Assembly: GCA_947470805.1 (NCBI GenBank)
Contig: CANIVU010000024.1
Location: forward strand, 1 to 64,000
Direction: 5' to 3'
From: Acidobacteriota bacterium
GTDB taxonomy: Bacteria > Acidobacteriota > Terriglobia > Bryobacterales > Bryobacteraceae
Length of the DNA: 64,000 nt
The notes beneath the pieces were generated by a model. The model was not told where the DNA came from. It was given only the letters and a program-made list of their open reading frames with translations, and did no database searches. Positions 32,202 through 40,530 of the stretch are shown here, piece after piece. The translations under genes were made by a program, and so were the position numbers. Numbering within the stretch: the first letter of the stretch is position 1; the number at the start of each line of letters is the position of its first letter.

Positions 32202-35066
32202 TCAATCAGATCCCTGTGTATGTATCGGCTGCGGAGCTAAAAAAGAACATAGCTTGCCAAAAAAGTCGTTCTGATGGGTGACGCGGATTCCGTATATGCG
32301 GGGGCGATCGTCGGGTCCGCCTACGAGCCCAACGCCTCCATCCTGCAATCTTGGGTCGTTGAACGTGTCGATGACCTGATCCTGCAGGTAGGTGGTGATG
32401 CTGTCACCGTGAACCTCCACACGGATGGCGTATAAGGTCTGATTGGCGCCTCCGTGAGGAAGCGGCAGCCTGGTGACCTTTCCGACGCGGCCGTTGATAA
32501 CCGTCCAGCGTTCCAGTTCCAATCGCGTGAGCGGGGCTCCGGGGGTGACGTTCAAGCGGGCGAAATGATAATTCTGCATGTTGGCGGCACGGACCATCCA
32601 CTGAATGGAATGGCGCTCGATAGACGCTTTCATTTCAAAGACATAGTCTTTCAAGCCAACACTGGGCTGGTAGATCGCCATATGGCCGGGGCGTACGGTT
32701 CCCGCGCGGTCATAAGACCAGGAACGGGCCCATTCGCCGCGACCATCCCAGGAACTGAGGCCATTACGGAAGTCTTCATTGAAATTGACGCTGGCACGGC
32801 TGGCGATGCGGGCGGTGAATGCGTCCCAGGCTGTCGGCTCACCCACTGGCGCAGGTTTTTCGGTACTGGGCTTCACTGGTGCGACCACGGGTTGCCGTTC
32901 TTCCACCGGAGGCGCCGCAACGGGCCGGACTGCGGCGAGTTCGGTTCGCTTGCCGGGCTCCTCTGGCGCGACTTCGGAAATCTCCTGCCGCTCGGTTACG
33001 GGGTGCGGCACGACTGGCTCCGCCGTGGATGGCCGTGCCAGTACCCAGATGCCGATGATCAGCGGAACGACCATGGTGATCCACTTGAGGTCCGAAGGGA
33101 GTAGTGTCGCTTTCCTCCACAACTCCTGAACGCCGCCGCTAGTGAAGCGCTCGTAAATCTCGCGGCCGAACTGCTGGGTCGTTTTGGGCGCCTTGCGCCG
33201 TTTGCCATCGTCGGCCACCAGGCCTGATGGGCGCATCGATGGGATTCCGCCCCAATCGCCGATTGCAAAATGGAGGGGTTTCCTGTTGCTGGGGCGCGCC
33301 ATTGGCTGCGCTCCGGGAACTTTGTAGAGCCGCACCGGCAGGTGTCGCAGCGAAAGTGGCCTCGCCGGCGCGGCCGGTCCGGGCAATGCAGCGTCCGGCG
33401 CGAGAATCAGATGGTCCGTCAACGGCAATGACTGGGTGGACGCGATGGCGGAGGGCGCCGAGAGGGGCACGCACTCCGCGGTGCCATACTTGCTGACCCG
33501 TTTCGCCGCGTGACGCGGCAGTCGGAGCCGGAGGACCGTCTGGAGCGCAGTGGGACGATAAATGGGCCGCTCCCCGGTCGCTAGATCCGGCCGCAGTTCA
33601 CAGGGAACGGCGCCGCCTAGCAGCAGTCCGTCGCCGAGGGCGCGAAGGCTGGTGGACGGCCGCAACTCCTGGACCGGACTGGGGAGCGGGGCCCGTGTGC
33701 TTCCGTTCGGTGCGACAACGGGGCCCGCCGGCCGAGGCGCTGTTAAGGCGACAATAGCCGCCGATTGCAGACTGGCGAAGTCCGGCGCGGGTGGGCGTGA
33801 GGGGTGGGCCGGGGGTGTGTTCGACTCTGCCCAGTCACCACTCCAATTCGCGGCAATTCGGCCGATGGCGAAACGTGGCGGGGCGACCTGCAGGATGGTG
33901 GATTCCGCCGCCAGGAGCCGTTCCGCGATCCATTCCGGGCGCGCGGGAACAACCCGCACCGGTTGGGTAGCGAGCAGCTTGGCGATTCGCTTTTGTGATC
34001 GGGCTACGTCCGGGGGCGCCGGCCTTCCGACGGGTTGAAGGGTGACGGCCGGAGCGAGGGCGACGGGGGCGAACTCTATGGCGACGCAGGCGGTGGCACT
34101 CGACGATTGGAAGTCGACCGTTTGCAGACGCGGCGCATCGGAATGAGTGGCAGGCTGTGGCGGCACCGGCTGTACCGTCGAGTACTGCGTTGCCGCCAGT
34201 AATGCTCCGAGCGGCTGGGACTCCATGGCCGCCCAGATCTTCTCATCCACAAAATCTTCCGGCAGTGCCGCGGCCAGCGTGATCGCCAGTTTGGGTGTAA
34301 GCGGGTAGCAAACCTGTGCGGCCGGTACTCCGAAGGGGTGGTCCTGCTGTTGCTTCGCCTTCTCTGACCCTTCATAGACGACGCCAGCCGCTCCGAGCGA
34401 TATCCGATCTGGTTGTGAGCAGGGCCGCAGTTGTCGAGGACGACGTTGGACCAAGCGGTTGATTCGGGTCACAGAAACATCGACGGGAAGCGACGATCCG
34501 CCTTTTTCTGCACTGGTCGCCGCGGCGGCGGCCGGAGCAGGCGGGGAAACCCGCTGCAACTGAAAGATAGGACTGAGCGACCGGGAGTGCCGGCTTTGGG
34601 ACGCAAACGTGCGCGGAAGCGCCACCCGCAACGAAGCCGATTGTCCTAGAACGGCTGCCTTCGGGGGCGGGATTGTCTTCGGCCGGAAGGGAATCCGGAA
34701 CGGGCGGGTCGAACGCGGAAACTCAAGTCGGAAGGTGTGCTCCCGGTCGCGGAACAGCACGATCGCGCCGCTGGCGATCGGTACTGCCGATACCTCGAGG
34801 CGGGGCCCAGGAACAGGGGCGAGTGGGTCCGGGCAGCGCTCCCCGACGCGGGACATGGTGGGGCCGTAAGGGGAAATCGGCGGGGGGGCGAGCGTCGCCG
34901 CGGGCATTCGCTGTGTCCGCTGCATGGAGGGAGTCGTATCGGTTAGCCGTTGCATGGCCAACTGCTGCTCTTCCCCGAATGCCTGCCGGTGCGCATCGGT
35001 GCAGAACGAAGCATCGTTCATTCGCCGCAGTAACGATATTGATTTATTGCAGTAGCGGCACCGCAC
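32202..35066 (-). CDS. 954-residue zinc-ribbon, disordered, transmembrane, lectin-fold protein
   Basis: Start is GTG 35066 with GAGGA 8 bases upstream. Residues 3-26 form a metal-binding knuckle C-x2-C-x15-C-x3-H (CRYC ... FCTDAH) like FCS/TRASH zinc fingers. Residues about 40-640 are Pro/Ala/Arg-rich and probably disordered. One transmembrane helix lies at about 661-680 ('LKWITMVVPLIIGIWVLA'). After a Pro/Glu/Val-rich linker, residues about 759-940 form a jelly-roll like the DUF1080/laminin-G fold ('NFNEDFRNGLSSWDGRGEW', 'YVFEMKASI', 'VHGDSITTYLQDQVIDTF'). This predicts cytoplasmic zinc finger, membrane anchor and external binding domain. I do not know this architecture; partner of the TPR protein downstream. 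Confidence 0.75.
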   Translation of the reverse strand: MRCRYCNKSISLLRRMNDASFCTDAHRQAFGEEQQLAMQRLTDTTPSMQRTQRMPAATLAPPPISPYGPTMSRVGERCPDPLAPVPGPRLEVSAVPIASGAIVLFRDREHTFRLEFPRSTRPFRIPFRPKTIPPPKAAVLGQSASLRVALPRTFASQSRHSRSLSPIFQLQRVSPPAPAAAAATSAEKGGSSLPVDVSVTRINRLVQRRPRQLRPCSQPDRISLGAAGVVYEGSEKAKQQQDHPFGVPAAQVCYPLTPKLAITLAAALPEDFVDEKIWAAMESQPLGALLAATQYSTVQPVPPQPATHSDAPRLQTVDFQSSSATACVAIEFAPVALAPAVTLQPVGRPAPPDVARSQKRIAKLLATQPVRVVPARPEWIAERLLAAESTILQVAPPRFAIGRIAANWSGDWAESNTPPAHPSRPPAPDFASLQSAAIVALTAPRPAGPVVAPNGSTRAPLPSPVQELRPSTSLRALGDGLLLGGAVPCELRPDLATGERPIYRPTALQTVLRLRLPRHAAKRVSKYGTAECVPLSAPSAIASTQSLPLTDHLILAPDAALPGPAAPARPLSLRHLPVRLYKVPGAQPMARPSNRKPLHFAIGDWGGIPSMRPSGLVADDGKRRKAPKTTQQFGREIYERFTSGGVQELWRKATLLPSDLKWITMVVPLIIGIWVLARPSTAEPVVPHPVTERQEISEVAPEEPGKRTELAAVRPVAAPPVEERQPVVAPVKPSTEKPAPVGEPTAWDAFTARIASRASVNFNEDFRNGLSSWDGRGEWARSWSYDRAGTVRPGHMAIYQPSVGLKDYVFEMKASIERHSIQWMVRAANMQNYHFARLNVTPGAPLTRLELERWTVINGRVGKVTRLPLPHGGANQTLYAIRVEVHGDSITTYLQDQVIDTFNDPRLQDGGVGLVGGPDDRPRIYGIRVTHQNDFFGKLCSFLAPQPIHTQGSD

Positions 35067-35129
35067 GCCAGATCCTCTTCAGGGGGCAAGCTCCCATCAC
35101 CAGCGTAGGACGGCTCCGCACCGATTACT

Positions 35130-35148
35130 ACACAGTGAATGACTGTGT
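35130..35148. promoter_or_regulatory. 7-bp operator-like dyad upstream of the zinc-ribbon operon
   Basis: ACACAGT-GAATG-ACTGTGT is a perfect inverted repeat 64 bases upstream of the GTG start. Nearby, AAGGG(n)TTCGCC occurs twice as a direct repeat at 35164-35175 and 35183-35195. The region also lies before the divergent dual-OB gene. Confidence 0.4.
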
Positions 35149-35252
35149 TTCAGCTAAGACCCTAAGGGATTCGCCGTTTTTCAAGGGGGTTCGCCTTAGA
35201 ATTGTCGCGTCGCAGAGAATTTTTCGGTCCGCCGCCCACTATTTCAGTAAGC

Positions 35253-36032
35253 ATGCCGATGGACCTGTTGATCGTTGGCGTCACCCGACAGGGCGACGGG
35301 AGATCGTATATCGGGTTTGGAGCGGTCGGCCCGGGCCGCACGGGCTTTGTCCGGCTGGTGGCGCCGACGCCAAGTGGCGTACTTTATCCGCAGGAGTACC
35401 AGTTACAAGGGGTTTTGGAGCCTCGGCGTTGGGATCTCGTCCGGGTGGAGGCGCCATGGGCGGACAGCCGGCCGATGCAACCGGAGAATCGGATTCTGGA
35501 TCGAACGCCTTGGGAACTGCTGGAGAGGCCGGCGTCGGCGCAGTGGATACGGGCGTTGGAGGGGCAGCCGGTGGAGCGGGGGTGGTTGCTGGGTACGCGG
35601 GGGCGGTCCGTTCGGGCGGGCAACATCCAGGCGGCCGGGTCCATTGCCTATGTGGAGCCCGCCGATGTTACGGCGGTGTGCGAATGGGATCCGCGACGGG
35701 AGCGCTACCGGGCGCGGCTGCATTTCGGGCTGGACGGGGAGCGTTATGATTTGGCGCTATCGGACCGCTCCTATGCCCCGGTCATCTGCCGGATGCCGGA
35801 GGCGACCTACTCGCTGGATCAGGTTGGCTGCCGGGCTCCGCATGGTCTCCGGCTGTTGATCTCGTTGACGGAGCCGTTTCATGGCTGGTGTTACAAGACG
35901 GTTGCCGGCATCCTGCCGCGTCGAACCGTTACACTGATGCGAGATGGTACCTCGTCGACACTTTCTGCTACAGACCGGCACGCTGCTGACCACGTTGTGG
36001 AACACCCCCGTTCGTTTGTGGTCGGCACCTAA
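35253..36032 (+). CDS. Dual-OB-domain protein
   Basis: A 259-residue cytoplasmic protein beginning MPMDLLIVGVTRQGDGR; the pattern 'ivGvTR-G-r-yIgfgavgpgrtgfvRLVaPtpsGvLyp' is that of dual OB-containing domain proteins, which are predicted to bind nucleic acid or small ligands and occur near defence or stress genes. A longer frame from 35202 exists but lacks support. The last 89 bases overlap the PhoD gene; the tail after 'GILPRRTVTLMRDG' is probably not structured and could mark a drifted stop. Divergent from the zinc-ribbon gene. Confidence 0.7.
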   Translation: MPMDLLIVGVTRQGDGRSYIGFGAVGPGRTGFVRLVAPTPSGVLYPQEYQLQGVLEPRRWDLVRVEAPWADSRPMQPENRILDRTPWELLERPASAQWIRALEGQPVERGWLLGTRGRSVRAGNIQAAGSIAYVEPADVTAVCEWDPRRERYRARLHFGLDGERYDLALSDRSYAPVICRMPEATYSLDQVGCRAPHGLRLLISLTEPFHGWCYKTVAGILPRRTVTLMRDGTSSTLSATDRHAADHVVEHPRSFVVGT

Positions 36033-37473
36033 GTTTTCCTCGTATCCTTTCGCGCTTGGGATTGCCTCCGGCGATCCGGTGCCGGACGGGATGGTGCTGT
36101 GGACGCGGTTGGCGCCGAAACCGGTGGAGGGCGGGGGAATGCCGGACGCCGCGGTGGCGGTGGAATGGCGCGTGGCCGAGGACGAGGGGATGAAGCGGGT
36201 GGTGAAGAAGGGCACGTCGATGGCCGTGCCGGCGCTGGCCCACTCGGTTCATGTGGAGGTGGCGGGATTACGGCCCGACCGGTGGTATTGGTACCAGTTT
36301 CGGGCGGGCGGCGAAGTGAGCCCGGTGGGGCGAACGCGGACGGCGCCGGCGGCCGGGTCGATGCCGGAGCGGCTGCGGTATGCCTTTGCGTCCTGTCAGC
36401 ACTGGGAGAGCGGTTACTTTACGGCTTACGAGCATATGGCGGCGGAGAATCCGGACCTGGTTGTCCATTTGGGTGACTACATTTATGAAGGGTCGCCGAA
36501 GCCGGGAAATCCGCGGCTGCATAACAGTCAGGAGATCGTCACGCTATCGGACTACAGGAACCGGCATGCGCTCTACAAAACAGACAAAGCGCTACAGAAC
36601 ATGCACGCCTGGGCTCCGTGGATCGTGACGTGGGATGACCACGAGGTGGATAACAACTACGCCGGGGATATCGCCGAGGATAAGCAAACACGCCAGCAGT
36701 TACTGGAGCGGCGGGCGAGCGCCTATCAGGCTTACTACGAGCACATGCCGTTGCGGGCGGGGGCCACGCCGAAGGGATCCGGGATGTTGCTCTATCGGAA
36801 TCTGTCGTGGGGCGGGCTGGCGAATTTTACGGTATTGGACACGCGGCAGTATCGTACGGACCAACCGTGTGGCGACGGGCGGAAGGCGCCCTGTAAAGAA
36901 GTGTTTGATCCGGCGGCAACGCTGCTGGGCGCCGAGCAGCATGCGTGGATGGAGCGGCAGTTGGGTTCTTCACGGGCCGTCTGGAACATCCTGGCGCAGC
37001 AGGTGTTGATGGCGAAGTTGGACTTCCAGCGGGGCGATGGCGAGTTGCTCTCGATGGACCAATGGAGCGGCTACGAGGCATGCCGGAATCGCGTGCTGCA
37101 GTTTCTTGACCAGCGCAAGATTGCCAATCCGGTGGTGATCACCGGTGACATTCACTCGAACTGGGCGTGTGATTTGAAGCTCGATTGGCGAGACGGCAAG
37201 GCGCCAGCGGTGGGCGTGGAACTGGTGGGTACCTCGATTACTTCCGGCGGCGACGGCGCCGAGGCGATGAAGGGGATTGACGATGTCTATGCCGAAAACC
37301 CGCACTTGAAATGGCACAGCGCGCGCCGCGGGTACGTTTCGTGCGTGGTGACGCCGAAGCAGACTCGCGCCGATTACCGCACGCTCCCCTACGTGGCCAA
37401 GCCGGGTGCGCCAGTGCAAACGCCGCGCAGTTTTGTGGTGGAAGCCGGCCGGGCCGGATTGCAGAACGCCTGA
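35944..37473 (+). CDS. phoD: PhoD-family alkaline phosphatase
   Basis: A 509-residue Tat-exported phosphodiesterase/phosphatase. The signal MVPRRHFLLQTGTLL has the twin arginine; then an N-terminal Ig-like PhoD domain ('FALGIASGDPVPDGMVLWTRLAP') and the calcineurin-like catalytic domain with 'VHLGDYIYEG', 'WIVTWDDHEVDNNYAGD' and 'VVITGDIHSNW' that bind Fe3+ and Ca2+. It releases phosphate from phosphoesters outside the cytoplasm. The start overlaps the preceding gene by 89 bases. The GT39 gene follows 15 bases after its stop. Confidence 0.93.
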   Translation: MVPRRHFLLQTGTLLTTLWNTPVRLWSAPKFSSYPFALGIASGDPVPDGMVLWTRLAPKPVEGGGMPDAAVAVEWRVAEDEGMKRVVKKGTSMAVPALAHSVHVEVAGLRPDRWYWYQFRAGGEVSPVGRTRTAPAAGSMPERLRYAFASCQHWESGYFTAYEHMAAENPDLVVHLGDYIYEGSPKPGNPRLHNSQEIVTLSDYRNRHALYKTDKALQNMHAWAPWIVTWDDHEVDNNYAGDIAEDKQTRQQLLERRASAYQAYYEHMPLRAGATPKGSGMLLYRNLSWGGLANFTVLDTRQYRTDQPCGDGRKAPCKEVFDPAATLLGAEQHAWMERQLGSSRAVWNILAQQVLMAKLDFQRGDGELLSMDQWSGYEACRNRVLQFLDQRKIANPVVITGDIHSNWACDLKLDWRDGKAPAVGVELVGTSITSGGDGAEAMKGIDDVYAENPHLKWHSARRGYVSCVVTPKQTRADYRTLPYVAKPGAPVQTPRSFVVEAGRAGLQNA

Positions 37474-37488
37474 CGGTAGGATGACCTG

Positions 37489-39135
37489 TTGCTTCCGTTT
37501 CTAGATAAATTCTTTCGGCAACTGGCGGCTGTTCCGATCTGCCTGATGGTGATTCTTCAGGTCGCCACGCTGCGGCAGGAGAGCCAGACGTTCGACGAAG
37601 GCGTGCATCTTGCGGCTGGATATCGCTATTGGAACACCGGTGATTTTTCTCTGAACGTGGAACACCCGCCCTTGCAGAAGCTGCTGAGTGCGGCACCGTT
37701 GTTCCTGTTGCGGCCTCCATTGCCGACTGATGAAAAGCTGCTGATTGACCAGTCGGAGTATGCCCGGGCATTTTTGTTTGGGGGTGCGGCGGACGGGGAC
37801 CGGTTGTTGTTCTATGGCCGCATGCCGACGGTACTGCTGTCTGTGCTGTTGTTGGTCGCCGTGGCATGGGCGACGCGGCTATACTTCGGCGCGCCGGCCG
37901 CGCTGGGCGCGCTATGGCTGTGCGCGTTGGATCCGAACCTGATCGCGCATGGCCGGTACGTGACTACCGATTTGGTGAGTGCGCTGCTGTTCTTCCTGAC
38001 GGTCGTGCTGTGGGTGGACTACTGGCGCGCGCCAACAGGCCAGCGGGCTGTGTGGGCTACCGTTGCCGGCGGCCTGGCGTTGGGCGCGAAGTTTTCGATG
38101 CTCCTGTTGTTGCCGTTGATTCCGGCGCTCCTGCTGTTGCATGCGGTTCTGTTGCGGCCCGGTTGGCGCAGGCTGGGGCGGTCGCTGGCCGTGCTGGCTG
38201 TGTCGGCTGTCGTGGCGATCGTCATGGTTGCGGGGCTCTATGCACCGGAGACGTGGCGTGTTTCGCAAGGGCGCACAATCAACGTTGCCGCGGAGACGCT
38301 TCTATCATTCACATTCCCACCGAGCACCTATTTGACGGGTTTGCGGACGCTGATGGACCACAACCGGGAGGGCCACACGGCGTTTCTTCTTGGCCAGGTT
38401 TCTGACCAGGGTTGGTGGTATTACTTCCCAGTTGTGTTTGCGGTGAAGTCGCCGCTGGTGGTTTTGCTCCTTACCGTGATGCTGGTGGGCATTGGGCTTT
38501 GGAAACTGCCGTCGATTGTCCGGACGCCCGCGGCCGGATTTGTGTGGGCGGCACTCGCGGCGGCGCCGTTGGCGTACTTTGCGGTGACGCTGAATAGTCG
38601 AATCAATCTCGGCGTGCGGCATCTATTGCCGGTCTATCCGTTTCTCTACGTGCTCGGCATGGCGGCGTTGGCCGCGTTGTTGCCATTGCGCCGATATCTG
38701 ATCGTTGCCGGCGCCGTGATCGGCCTGCAAACGGTCGAGTCGGCGGTTGTGTATCCCGATTACCTCGGGTTCTTTAATGCCGCGGTTGGGGGCAGTAGCG
38801 CCGGCCCTCGCTATCTGCTGGATTCCAACATCGATTGGGGCCAGGATCTGAAGAAGCTGAAGACGTATATGGAGACCCATCCCGGGCCGGTTTGCCTGGA
38901 GTATTTCGGTTCCGTGGAGCCAAAGCACTACGGCATCCAATTCGAGTACTTGCCGAAGACGTGGGACAAGGACGAGCGCGAACGCCTGGACTGCGTCGGG
39001 GCGATCAGCCACACACTGCTTCGCGATCTGTACGTTCGCCCGGGCAGCTATGAGTGGCTTCGGCGGCGCCCGCAAATCGGGCGGGTTGGCAGTTCGCTGG
39101 CGCTATATGATTTGCGAAAGCCTAAAGGGCGGTAG
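37489..39135 (+). CDS. GT39/ArnT-like membrane glycosyltransferase
   Basis: A 548-residue polytopic membrane protein (about 10-11 helices) of the dolichyl/undecaprenyl-phosphate mannosyltransferase (PMT_2) superfamily. Start is TTG 37489 with AGGA 8 bases upstream. The first periplasmic loop has the catalytic acidic pair in 'TFDEGVHLAAGYRYW' and the 'VEHPPLQKLLS' motif. A soluble C-terminal domain follows ('LLDSNIDWGQDLKKLKTYME'). It transfers a sugar from a lipid carrier to an exported protein or lipid. Acceptor unknown. Convergent with the PA14 gene, 4 bases apart. Confidence 0.9.
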   Translation: MLPFLDKFFRQLAAVPICLMVILQVATLRQESQTFDEGVHLAAGYRYWNTGDFSLNVEHPPLQKLLSAAPLFLLRPPLPTDEKLLIDQSEYARAFLFGGAADGDRLLFYGRMPTVLLSVLLLVAVAWATRLYFGAPAALGALWLCALDPNLIAHGRYVTTDLVSALLFFLTVVLWVDYWRAPTGQRAVWATVAGGLALGAKFSMLLLLPLIPALLLLHAVLLRPGWRRLGRSLAVLAVSAVVAIVMVAGLYAPETWRVSQGRTINVAAETLLSFTFPPSTYLTGLRTLMDHNREGHTAFLLGQVSDQGWWYYFPVVFAVKSPLVVLLLTVMLVGIGLWKLPSIVRTPAAGFVWAALAAAPLAYFAVTLNSRINLGVRHLLPVYPFLYVLGMAALAALLPLRRYLIVAGAVIGLQTVESAVVYPDYLGFFNAAVGGSSAGPRYLLDSNIDWGQDLKKLKTYMETHPGPVCLEYFGSVEPKHYGIQFEYLPKTWDKDERERLDCVGAISHTLLRDLYVRPGSYEWLRRRPQIGRVGSSLALYDLRKPKGR

Positions 39136-39139
39136 GCAA

Positions 39140-39751
39140 TCACCAATTCTCCCCGCGCTTCTTGTTGCGAATTGTGCCCTTGATCCATTCGGCGCGATCC
39201 GCGGGCGGGAGGTAGTTTCTGGTGTCGAAAGGGCGGAGGATGCCGTCGCCCGGCCCGGCGATGCTCAGCACCAGAGCGACGTGTGCGCGCGGACCTTGGA
39301 AGTAATCGAGCCGTAGTTCGTGGACGCCTCTGGATAGCACGGCGGAGCCATCAATGGCGGCTGGCGGGTGTGTGCCATCGTTGTCGATCAGCAGTTGGCC
39401 GTCGATCCAGAGCTTGGATCCATCGTCGGAGAGGACGCGGAACTGGTAGCGGCCACCGTGCTCAATCCAGAAGCGGCCGGTGTAGTGAATCGCAAACCAC
39501 TCGAACTGGCCCGTTACACCGGGGAAGCCCTGCACGAAGTTGCGCGGCGTGACCTGCAGCGTGTTTGTGTAAATGGTGCCGACCGGTTTCATTCGCTTAA
39601 AGCCGGGCAGTAAATCGGTATTGGGTTTCAGGAGATAAATGTCGCCTCGCAAGTCCGACGAGCCAACGACCGTGGTGCCAAATGTAACTCCCGATTGCTC
39701 CTGCGCCGTCAGCGCGAACAGCGTCGCCGCAATGGCCCAGGGGATTCGCAC
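39140..39751 (-). CDS. Secreted PA14-domain protein
   Basis: A 203-residue exported protein with signal peptide MRIPWAIAATLFALTA and a single PA14 domain: 'FAIHYTGRFWIEHGGRYQFRVLSDDGSKLWIDGQLLIDNDG' region at about residues 88-130, including the conserved SDDGSxLWIDG. PA14 is a carbohydrate-binding beta-barrel. Its GTG start overlaps the TAG stop of the surE gene by one base (TAGTG), so it is translationally coupled. Confidence 0.88.
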   Translation of the reverse strand: MRIPWAIAATLFALTAQEQSGVTFGTTVVGSSDLRGDIYLLKPNTDLLPGFKRMKPVGTIYTNTLQVTPRNFVQGFPGVTGQFEWFAIHYTGRFWIEHGGRYQFRVLSDDGSKLWIDGQLLIDNDGTHPPAAIDGSAVLSRGVHELRLDYFQGPRAHVALVLSIAGPGDGILRPFDTRNYLPPADRAEWIKGTIRNKKRGENW

Positions 39752-40440
39752 TAGACGTGCAACCGGCTGATGGTGACGGCGCCGCCGAAACAGAGTTCGA
39801 CATCCCGTCCCGCGGTTCTCGGGCGCCCGATGTAGCTGCCGGAAAAGGCGAGTTGGTCACCTTCACGCCGGAACTGCACGTCGAGTGGTTCGTTGTCGGG
39901 CGTGCATTCCAACTCCGGGGCGACGGCGCCGGTTTCCAGATGCGGCAGATTGACGTTCCAATATTCCTTTGTTTGGTGCGGTTGGCTGAGCAGGCGCTCA
40001 ATCGTCGGCGTCGCAATGCGTGCGGACTCCGACCAGTCCAGTGGCCTGCCACGCTGCACGTATTGGGAGATGGCGATCGCGGGTTTGCCAAGGAAGGCGG
40101 CTTCCCGGGCGGCGGCGACGGTTCCGGATGAATAGATATCGACTCCCAGGTTGCCGCCGCGGTTGATGCCGGAAAGCACGAAGTCGAATGGGATTGCCAT
40201 GGCGGTGAGCGCGACGCGGACACAGTCGGCCGGTGTGCCGGAGAGGTGGTATTCCGCGGGCGCAGTCGCCGAGAGCACCATCGGCGCGTCGGTGGTGACG
40301 CGGTGGCCGGCGTAGGAGTGAGGGTCGCGGGGAGCGACCACGTGCACATCGCCGAAGCGGGCGGCGAGTGCTTTGAGCGCCGCCAACCCGGGCGCGTCCC
40401 AGCCATCGTCATTCGTTACGAGTATCTGCAGTCGAGCCAT
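39751..40440 (-). CDS. surE: 5'/3'-nucleotidase SurE
   Basis: A 229-residue SurE survival protein: divalent-metal nucleotidase/exopolyphosphatase. The N-terminal LVTNDDG (Asn10, Asp11, Asp12) and 'SGINRGGNLGVDIYSSGTVAAAREA' are the metal and active-site motifs. 'HVVAPRDPHSYAGHRVTT' matches the family. ATG 40440 is used; the Shine-Dalgarno GGAAGGAG directly abuts it, which is unusual spacing. The longer frame to 41070 is antisense to a real gene. Dephosphorylates nucleoside monophosphates in stress. Divergent from the cytochrome/ankyrin gene. Confidence 0.93.
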   Translation of the reverse strand: MARLQILVTNDDGWDAPGLAALKALAARFGDVHVVAPRDPHSYAGHRVTTDAPMVLSATAPAEYHLSGTPADCVRVALTAMAIPFDFVLSGINRGGNLGVDIYSSGTVAAAREAAFLGKPAIAISQYVQRGRPLDWSESARIATPTIERLLSQPHQTKEYWNVNLPHLETGAVAPELECTPDNEPLDVQFRREGDQLAFSGSYIGRPRTAGRDVELCFGGAVTISRLHV

Positions 40441-40530
40441 CTCCTTCCATGTTGCCAATTTGTTTGGCCCCTCGCCGGGAATGTTCGCGCTGAGAGGAGG
40501 ACGCGGAACACCGCGAAAGGAGTCTGCAAA

